From JAZQHR01 sp045540695 (lineage in GTDB: Bacteria > Bacillota > Clostridia > UMGS1810), in the NCBI GenBank assembly GCA_045540695.1, contig JAZQHR010000113.1, positions 1 through 5,001 on the forward strand: a stretch of 5,001 nt of DNA, read 5' to 3'. How positions within the stretch are numbered: position 1 is the stretch's first letter; each line of letters begins with the position of its first letter. Positions 1 to 5,001 of this stretch are shown here, piece by piece. Made by a program: the position numbers and the translations under genes. The notes beneath the pieces are model-generated. The model saw nothing but the letters and a program-made list of their open reading frames with translations, was not told the DNA's origin and searched no databases.

Positions 1-11
1 GATGGGCGGTG

Positions 12-24
12 TATAATCATTATA
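12..24. promoter_or_regulatory. Perfect 13-bp palindrome containing a TATAAT hexamer on each strand
   Basis: The sequence reads TATAAT-C-ATTATA, two 6-base arms that are exact reverse complements around one central C. The + strand arm at 12-17 is a perfect sigma-A -10 hexamer. Its -35 would lie before base 1, so a + strand promoter can be neither confirmed nor excluded. The same hexamer reads on the - strand at 24-19, so a divergent promoter is also possible. If used on the + strand, transcription would start near base 24 and give gene 1 a leader of roughly 140 bases. AT-only palindromes arise by chance fairly often in DNA this AT-rich, so the regulatory reading is tentative. Confidence 0.3.
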
Positions 25-71
25 GCATAGTGTGCCAAATTTTTCAATAGGTAATTAAATACTGAAAAATG

Positions 72-90
72 AAAAGAGTTTAACACTTTT
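72..90. promoter_or_regulatory. Operator-like 19-bp inverted repeat upstream of gene 1
   Basis: The sequence is AAAAGaGTTtAACaCTTTT: a central T at base 81, eight of nine base pairs symmetric, and one A/A mismatch (77 with 85). The compact two-fold symmetry with essentially no loop suits a homodimeric DNA-binding protein better than an RNA hairpin. It lies about 75 bases before the gene 1 start, where a repressor or activator site would be expected. I do not recognise it as a known box: it is not a CcpA cre site and does not fit the spaced Rex consensus. Function is inference. Confidence 0.35.
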
Positions 91-148
91 AATGTGAGAC
101 TTGTGCTGACTTTTTAATCGGAATAGCAGGTCTTAAAAAACAATTATT

Positions 149-156
149 GAAAGGGA
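149..156 (+). promoter_or_regulatory. Ribosome binding site of gene 1, with two overlapping ATGs
   Basis: GAAAGGGA is an imperfect Shine-Dalgarno match, weaker than the AAGGAG and AGGAGG sites of the two downstream genes. Two ATGs follow in the string ATGTATG, at 163 and 167. The first is spaced 7 bases from the GGG core but opens a frame that stops at 271-273 after 36 codons. The second is spaced 11 bases and opens the full 611-residue protein with a good signal peptide, so 167 is chosen as the start of the gene. Confidence 0.55.
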
Positions 157-166
157 CTGTTAATGT

Positions 167-2002
167 ATGAAAAAGAAAATTTGTATCGGCTTTGTCGTGT
201 TGGCTATGCTGTTGTCTTCTCTGGGGTTGGTAACAAGTGCAGCGGACACACAGGAAATTGTGATTCTGTTTGAAAGTGATGTTCATTGCAGTGTGGATGG
301 TTATGCAAAGATTGCTGCACTAAAGGATGAAATATCTGATGATGCAGAGTATGTCGGTGTTGTAACCTCCGGCGATTTTGTTCAGGGTGGTAGCCTTGGC
401 ATAGTTTCAAAGGGCGAATATATAATAAACATTATGAATCTGATTGGGTATGATGCCGTAGGTCTTGGAAATCATGAATTTGATTATAAAACTGAGCGTC
501 TGCATGAGCTTGTCAATAAACTTGATTCAACTGTTGTTTGTTCCAACTACAAGAAAATTGGCGAAGAAAAAAGTGTTTTTAATCCATACATAATAGTGCC
601 CTATGGTGATACAGAGGTTGCATATATCGGAATTATAACACCCGATACTTTAACATCTTCTTCACCTGCACAGTTTAAAAATGAAGAAGGTCAGTATACA
701 TATAGCTTTTGTGCAGATACACTTTACGAAAACACACAAAAAAGCATAGATGCTGCAAAAAAAGAAGGCGCGGATTACATAATTGCACTTGCCCATCTTG
801 GAACGGAATATGTTTTTGAGCAGTGGAGCGCACAGACACTTATTCAGAATACAACTGGACTTGATGTGGTTCTCGATGGACATTCACACAGCGTTGTGGA
901 AGGTATGGTAGTAAACGACAAAGCCGGTAATGATGTAATCGTTGCATCCACAGGAACAGGGTTTGCTAATATAGGCAAGCTTACTCTGTCAGACGGAGCA
1001 ATAAAAACCGAGCTTGTACCCACCCAAACATACGAAAAAACCGATGAAGAAATAACAAAATATATTGCTACTATAAATGAAGAATACGCAAAACTTGGTG
1101 AGAGAAAAATCGGTGTGAGCGAAGTTAGCCTTACTACGCTTGATGAACAGGGAAACAGAATTATCAGAAATGCCGAAACAAACCTTGGAGATTTTTGTGC
1201 AGATGCATATCGCGAGATTACAGGTGCAGATATTGGATTTATTAATGGTGGTGGTATCAGAAATGATATTGATACAGGTGATATTACATTCAATGAAATT
1301 TTAGGAGTTTTTCCGTTTGCCAATAAAACCTGCATTTCAGAGGTGACGGGGCAGCAAATTGTGGATATGCTTGAATATGGATTGGTTTTTTATCCGGAAG
1401 AAAACGGAAGCTTCCAGCATGTATCGGGCATTAAATTCGATTTTGACCCCCAAATTAAGCATTCTGTAATGCTTGATGAAAACCAGGAGTTTGTGAGCGT
1501 AGAAGGAGCAAGACGCGTATCAGATGTTGAGGTACTTAATCAGGAAACCGGTGCATATGAGCCAATTGTACTTGATAAAAAGTATACTCTTGCTTCCCAT
1601 AGCTATCTCCTTATGGAGTATGGCGGAGGGGCAACGATGTTTAAAGGGGCAAAGCTTTTGTCGGATACAGGAATACTCGATGTAGAACTTCTTGAAAGCT
1701 ACATTACGGAAAATTTAAACGGAGTGATTGGCGGTGAGTATGCACAAAGTCAGAACAGAATAAATATACTCGATGAATACATACCGCTTCGCAAAAGTTT
1801 TGAAGAGAAAGGATACGAAGTTATCTGGAACGCACTTGAGCCAAAAAAAATTATTGTTAAAACAGGTAATTCAACAGTAATCTTTATGGCAGATACAAAT
1901 GTTGTTACCGTTGACGAAAATAATTTTGAGTCAGACAGAATTGCATACATAGAAAATGGCAGAACTTATATTTCTGCTGACTGTCTGAACTTTTGCAAAT
2001 AA
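167..2002 (+). CDS. Secreted 5'-nucleotidase family (UshA/CpdB-like) metallophosphoesterase with C-terminal stalk domain
   Basis: The 611-residue protein should hydrolyse phosphate esters, probably nucleotides or cyclic nucleotides, outside the membrane. Residues 1-25 form a signal peptide: MKKK, a hydrophobic core, and likely cleavage around TSA-A. The N-terminal calcineurin-like domain (about 30-275) keeps the dimetal site: D38 and H40 (SDVH), D70 (SGD), the catalytic-type motif GNHEFD at 101-106 (N102, H103, D106), H210 (ALAH) and GHSH at 238-241. The C-terminal 5'-nucleotidase domain (about 315-530) has GGGIR at 361-365, FPFANK at 382-387 and a Tyr followed by a GGG stretch at 480-488, the places where family members bind substrate. 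Residues about 535-604 add one copper-amine-oxidase-N-like stalk unit (IPLR at 539-542, W554, NGRTYIS at 597-603), absent from E. coli UshA. It is the first gene of the likely operon and ends in tandem TAA TAA stops. Family call is firm; substrate is not determined, so no symbol is given. Confidence 0.93.
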   Translation: MKKKICIGFVVLAMLLSSLGLVTSAADTQEIVILFESDVHCSVDGYAKIAALKDEISDDAEYVGVVTSGDFVQGGSLGIVSKGEYIINIMNLIGYDAVGLGNHEFDYKTERLHELVNKLDSTVVCSNYKKIGEEKSVFNPYIIVPYGDTEVAYIGIITPDTLTSSSPAQFKNEEGQYTYSFCADTLYENTQKSIDAAKKEGADYIIALAHLGTEYVFEQWSAQTLIQNTTGLDVVLDGHSHSVVEGMVVNDKAGNDVIVASTGTGFANIGKLTLSDGAIKTELVPTQTYEKTDEEITKYIATINEEYAKLGERKIGVSEVSLTTLDEQGNRIIRNAETNLGDFCADAYREITGADIGFINGGGIRNDIDTGDITFNEILGVFPFANKTCISEVTGQQIVDMLEYGLVFYPEENGSFQHVSGIKFDFDPQIKHSVMLDENQEFVSVEGARRVSDVEVLNQETGAYEPIVLDKKYTLASHSYLLMEYGGGATMFKGAKLLSDTGILDVELLESYITENLNGVIGGEYAQSQNRINILDEYIPLRKSFEEKGYEVIWNALEPKKIIVKTGNSTVIFMADTNVVTVDENNFESDRIAYIENGRTYISADCLNFCK

Positions 2003-2020
2003 TAAGTAAAAATATATAAA
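1993..2020 (+). promoter_or_regulatory. Possible internal sigma-A promoter before gene 2
   Basis: TTGCAA (1993-1998) and TATAAA (2015-2020) are separated by 16 bases, matching the sigma-A -35 and -10 consensus at four and five of six positions. The -35 overlaps the last codons of gene 1. Transcription would begin near 2027 and give gene 2 a leader of about 30 bases that includes its ribosome site. The 55-base gap is nearly all A and T, so a -10 match here is weak evidence. It would allow the sulfatase to be expressed separately from the phosphoesterase. Confidence 0.25.
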
Positions 2021-2057
2021 ATATTATAAACGCAAATGTGTAGAAGGAGAATTTGAT

Positions 2058-4082
2058 ATGAAAGGTTATTTGAAATTATTAAGCGTTTTTATTGCAATGC
2101 TTCTTGCCTGCCCGTTGCTTACAGGATGCGATAAAACAATGCTTAATTCAAACACCAAATCTGCCACAGAGCATACAGCCAAAATAAATGCAGGTGTTTA
2201 TGATTTACTTGACTTTGAAGATAAACAGGAAAGTGAATTTGCATTAAGAGGACTTATAGATGCACCAGATGTTCTTGAACTCAAGAATGAAAATGGTAAT
2301 GTAATTTGGAGTCAGAAGGCATATACATTCTTAGACGAAACAGAAAAGTCCCCTGATTCTGTAAATCCAAGTCTATGGGAAAACAGTAAAAATAATCATG
2401 TATATGGTTTGTTTGAAGTGACTGATGGTATATATCAGGTTCGTGGCTATGATATGGCAAACCTTACTATTATTGAGGGAAACAGTGGACGAATTGTATT
2501 TGACCCTCTTATGACTATGGAATGTAGTAAGGCTGCTATGGAATTGATAGAGAAAAATCTTGGAGAAAAGCCTATTAAAGCCGTTGTGATATCACATCCT
2601 CATATTGACCATTTTGGAGGAATAAAAGGAGTGATATCTGAAGAAGAGGTTGCAGATTCTTCTCTTCCGATAGAGGCACAAATTGCAAGCGGAAAAATTC
2701 CGATTATTGTACCTGAACATTTCACCACCCATGCCGTGAGTGAGAATGTATATGCAGGAAAAGCTATGACAAGACGAGCAAATTATCAGTATGGAGTATT
2801 TTTGGAACCGGGTGTGACAGGAAAAATGGCTATGGGAATAGGTATGGGACAGTCAACCGGAGTAGTTAGCTTTATTACGCCTACTTACGAAATCAAGGCT
2901 ACAGGTGAAAAAATTACAATAGATGGCGTAGAAATGGAATTTCAGATGACTCCGGGAACTGAGGCTCCGGCTGAAATGAATATATGGTTTCCGCAGAAAA
3001 ATGCGTTATGGTTGGCTGAAAACTGTACAACAACTCTTCACAATTTATACACTTTAAGAGGTGCTCAGGTTCGTGACGGAAGTGCGTGGTCAAAGTATAT
3101 TCTCGAAGCGATAAGCAGATATGGAAAAGATGCAGAAGTTACTTTCCAGTCCCATAACTGGCCTCATTGGGGAAATGATGTGATTTTAAAGTATATGGAA
3201 GATACTGCGGCGGTTTATAAATTTATAAACGATCAGACACTTACATATATAAATCAGGGTTATACCTCAGATGAAATATCAAATATGATAAAGCTTCCCG
3301 AAAACCTTGCAAAAAACTGGTATACCCGTCAGTATTATGGAACAGTTGCACATAATTCAAAAGCGGTATATCAGAAATATATGGGATGGTATGACGCAAA
3401 TCCTGTAAATCTTAATCCTCTTCCTCCATCAGACAGTGCAAAAAAATGGATGGAATATCTTGGTGATACAGACAAAATTATAAAAAAGGCAAAAGAAGAT
3501 TTTGATAAAGGTGAATATCAGTGGGTTGCGGAAATCACTAATGTTTTAGTCTATGCAGACCCGGAAAATCAAGATGCAAGATTGCTTTGTGCAGATGCAT
3601 TGGAACAGCTTGGTTATCAGGCAGAATCAGGAACATGGCGAAATGCGTATCTTTCAGCGGCATCAGAATTAAGAAATGGAAACCTTGCAGTAAAAGGAAA
3701 AAATGCTGTATCAGACGGAGGCATTCAAAAAAATATGACATCAGAAATGATATTTGATTATATGAGTATCGTTTTAAACAAAAAAGCTTTGGCTGAGCAG
3801 GATTTCAAGGTAAACTTTTCACTTACAGATACAAAAGAATCTTATAATGTACACATTAAATCGGGTGTAATGCTTGTGTATAAGGGAGAGCTTGCAGACG
3901 ATGCAAAGGTTTCTGTAACCTGCCCGAAAAATGGTTTGTTCCTCATTCTTCAAAGAAACAGCCAAGGCATAGACAAGTATGTTAAAATCAATGGCGACAA
4001 AAAATATTTCGAACTGATTACCGATAATCTTACAGAGTTTTCTATAGCAGAAGATGAAAAGTTTAATATAGTTGAACCATAA
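2058..4082 (+). CDS. Alkyl sulfatase (SdsA1/BDS1-like, metallo-beta-lactamase fold), predicted lipoprotein
   Basis: This 674-residue protein should cleave alkyl sulfate esters to an alcohol plus sulfate using two zinc ions. A lipoprotein signal ends in the lipobox LTGC, with C24 as the lipidated residue, so it is probably anchored on the outer face of the membrane. The metallo-beta-lactamase domain (about 115-370) carries SHPHIDHFGG at 179-188, giving H180, H182, D184 and H185; most relatives have Thr in place of S179. The alkyl-sulfatase signature follows: TEAPAEM (301-307), AEN (320-322, E321), LHNLYTLRGAQVRD (327-340, H328) and SHNWPHWG (365-372). Residues about 380-545 match the family's helical dimerisation domain, including NPLPPSDSAKKW (453-464) and TNVLVYADPENQDAR (494-508). 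Residues about 550-672 match the SCP2-like C-terminal domain. Length is close to the usual 650 or so, with nothing missing. An AAGGAG site lies 8 bases before the ATG. Family firm; natural substrate unknown. Confidence 0.94.
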   Translation: MKGYLKLLSVFIAMLLACPLLTGCDKTMLNSNTKSATEHTAKINAGVYDLLDFEDKQESEFALRGLIDAPDVLELKNENGNVIWSQKAYTFLDETEKSPDSVNPSLWENSKNNHVYGLFEVTDGIYQVRGYDMANLTIIEGNSGRIVFDPLMTMECSKAAMELIEKNLGEKPIKAVVISHPHIDHFGGIKGVISEEEVADSSLPIEAQIASGKIPIIVPEHFTTHAVSENVYAGKAMTRRANYQYGVFLEPGVTGKMAMGIGMGQSTGVVSFITPTYEIKATGEKITIDGVEMEFQMTPGTEAPAEMNIWFPQKNALWLAENCTTTLHNLYTLRGAQVRDGSAWSKYILEAISRYGKDAEVTFQSHNWPHWGNDVILKYMEDTAAVYKFINDQTLTYINQGYTSDEISNMIKLPENLAKNWYTRQYYGTVAHNSKAVYQKYMGWYDANPVNLNPLPPSDSAKKWMEYLGDTDKIIKKAKEDFDKGEYQWVAEITNVLVYADPENQDARLLCADALEQLGYQAESGTWRNAYLSAASELRNGNLAVKGKNAVSDGGIQKNMTSEMIFDYMSIVLNKKALAEQDFKVNFSLTDTKESYNVHIKSGVMLVYKGELADDAKVSVTCPKNGLFLILQRNSQGIDKYVKINGDKKYFELITDNLTEFSIAEDEKFNIVEP

Positions 4083-4119
4083 AAAATACATAAAAAATAA
4101 AATTTAGGAGGAATTTATC

Positions 4120-5001
4120 ATGAAGAAAATTAAAGGTTTAGTATGTGTGGCATTGGTGGCAATGTTAGTTTTAGGAATGAGCGTATCGGTTTTTGCAAAA
4201 GGAAACATTTTTGTTGACCTTAATGAAGTTGAATCTGATACCCCGTCACAGATTATTAATAATAGGACAATGGTTCCTGTTCGTGCGATTACTGAAATGC
4301 TTGGTTACGATGTTTACTGGCATAATGATACCCGTCAGGTTGATGTGTGCGAAAAAGGAAGCACGGTTCCCGTTATTGCGATGCAGATAGACAGCACAAA
4401 AGCTTATTACACAAAATATGATGAAGAGCTTGGTGAAAGTGTAGGCGTTGAAGCTATACTCGATTCCCCTGCAACGATTATCAATAGCAGAACCTTCGTT
4501 CCTCTTCGTTTTATTTCCGAGGCTGTAAGATATGTTGTGGAATGGGATAAAGATACAGGTGACGTATATCTTTTCTCTCCTTTATATATTGAAAATCATC
4601 AGGGTGAAGGCAAGGGCGGCGAACCTGGCGGAACCGGTGATGATGGTAAAGGTGAAGGTCTTGGCTTAGCAGAAGATGGCAAAGGCGAAGCACCCGCAGG
4701 TGTTAATGCTGACGGAAAAGGCGATGTTGTTCCACTTTCGTATGAAGAAATGGAATATGTTTTAGCTCAGAAAACGGAAGACTGGCTTGCTATGACAGAA
4801 GAGGAAAAAGGTGAATTTGTCGTTTTAGTCGGCAGATGGTGGGAAGATTATGAAAACCTTATTGTAGAAGACTATGACGATATGGTTAAGGTTGTCGATC
4901 ATCAGATGGAACAGTATCACAAAAATGGTGTAAATGATTATGTTTTCTATACAATTTGTGAAATATATGATGTAGATGTAACTGTATATGCAACAACTGA
5001 C
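4120..5001 (+). CDS. Secreted stalk-domain (copper amine oxidase N-terminal-like) protein, 3' end beyond the window
   Basis: The frame stays open for 294 codons to the last base, so the gene is incomplete at its 3' end. A strong AGGAGG at 4106-4111 sits 8 bases before the ATG. Residues 1-26 are a signal peptide with likely cleavage after SVFA. Two stalk repeats follow: NNRTMVPVR at 47-55 with W67, and NSRTFVPLR at 122-130 with W142. Each has the Arg-x11-Trp spacing seen in the C-terminal unit of the gene 1 product. The family name comes from the non-catalytic stalk of copper amine oxidase, and no copper chemistry is implied. Residues about 161-202 are a Gly/Asp/Lys/Glu-rich linker. Residues 205-294 are acidic and rich in Trp and Tyr (RWWEDYENL at 239-247), look largely helical at first, and match no family I recognise. 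It lies 37 bases after gene 2 with no terminator between. A cell-surface structural or binding role is inferred; no enzyme motif is visible in the part present. Confidence 0.88.
   Translation, partial: MKKIKGLVCVALVAMLVLGMSVSVFAKGNIFVDLNEVESDTPSQIINNRTMVPVRAITEMLGYDVYWHNDTRQVDVCEKGSTVPVIAMQIDSTKAYYTKYDEELGESVGVEAILDSPATIINSRTFVPLRFISEAVRYVVEWDKDTGDVYLFSPLYIENHQGEGKGGEPGGTGDDGKGEGLGLAEDGKGEAPAGVNADGKGDVVPLSYEEMEYVLAQKTEDWLAMTEEEKGEFVVLVGRWWEDYENLIVEDYDDMVKVVDHQMEQYHKNGVNDYVFYTICEIYDVDVTVYATTD
4600..4725 (+). repeat. Low-complexity linker coding region with three DGKGE/D motifs
   Basis: This stretch encodes residues 161-202 of the stalk protein, mostly Gly, Glu, Asp, Lys and Pro. The motif DGKGE or DGKGD occurs at residues 175-179, 186-190 and 198-202 (bases 4642-4656, 4675-4689, 4711-4725), at intervals of 11 and 12 residues. 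The synonymous codons differ between copies (GGT AAA GGT GAA; GGC AAA GGC GAA; GGA AAA GGC GAT), so this is not a fresh DNA duplication. It probably forms a flexible, hydrophilic spacer between the stalk repeats and the C-terminal region. Confidence 0.6.

Noticed and set aside
72..90. Rho-independent terminator of an upstream gene
   Set aside because: The inverted repeat has almost no loop and a stem poor in G and C, and the T run is part of the arm rather than a tail after a stable hairpin.
844..1335. A 163-codon open frame on the - strand
   Set aside because: It lies wholly inside the well-supported phosphoesterase gene, its translation is a Ser/Ile/Pro-rich sequence with no domain, and no ribosome site was evident. 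It is a shadow of the + strand coding sequence.
2015..2028. Terminator hairpin between genes 1 and 2
   Set aside because: TATAA and TTATA arms with a 4-base loop are made only of A-T pairs and have no following T run, so the hairpin would be too weak to end transcription.
2058..4082. Beta-lactamase (antibiotic resistance) reading of gene 2
   Set aside because: The metallo-beta-lactamase fold is shared, but the HNLYTLRGAQVRD and SHNWPHWG motifs, the dimerisation domain and the SCP2-like tail are specific to alkyl sulfatases.
4193..4390. A 65-codon + strand open frame
   Set aside because: It lies out of frame inside the stalk-domain gene, which has a signal peptide, a strong ribosome site and two recognisable repeats in its own frame.
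4699..4750. Dockerin or EF-hand calcium loop in the stalk protein (VNADGKGD)
   Set aside because: The NxDG core resembles a dockerin loop, but the first Asp (residue 194 is Gly) and the acidic residue at position 12 (residue 205 is Pro) are missing, and there is no second copy.
1..5001. CRISPR array, insertion sequence, tRNA or rRNA gene
   Set aside because: Reading the window gave no regularly spaced repeats, transposase-like protein, terminal inverted repeats or structured RNA signature; nearly all of it is explained by the three genes.

Overview
The window is AT-rich DNA with strong AGGAG-type ribosome sites, AAA/GAA/ATA/AGA-rich codon use and short intergenic gaps. It carries three exported proteins, two of which have the 'copper amine oxidase N-terminal-like' (stalk) domain that is common in secreted proteins of Clostridia and Paenibacillaceae. 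I infer a low-GC Gram-positive bacterium, most likely class Clostridia. The sequence does not allow a genus call.

Layout: bases 1-166 are a leader with two operator-like palindromes (12-24 and 72-90) and a perfect TATAAT hexamer, but no full promoter can be proved inside the window. Three genes follow on the + strand: (1) 167-2002, a secreted UshA/CpdB-type 5'-nucleotidase family metallophosphoesterase with a C-terminal stalk domain; (2) 2058-4082, a lipoprotein alkyl sulfatase of the SdsA1/BDS1 metallo-beta-lactamase-fold family; (3) 4120 to the window end (incomplete), a secreted protein with two stalk repeats, a Gly/Asp/Lys-rich linker and an unrecognised acidic, aromatic-rich C-terminal region. 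The gaps are 55 and 37 bases, and neither holds a convincing terminator, so the three genes are probably co-transcribed. A weaker internal promoter may precede gene 2.

Working together: all three products are exported. The first should release phosphate from nucleotides or related esters, and the second should release sulfate and an alcohol from alkyl sulfate esters. The third looks structural or binding rather than catalytic. The parsimonious reading is a cell-surface ester-hydrolysis or scavenging locus. The joint role is inference; only the family assignments of genes 1 and 2 are firm. The main points of interest are an alkyl sulfatase in a Gram-positive lipoprotein context, the same stalk unit in genes 1 and 3, and the unidentified C-terminal domain of gene 3.
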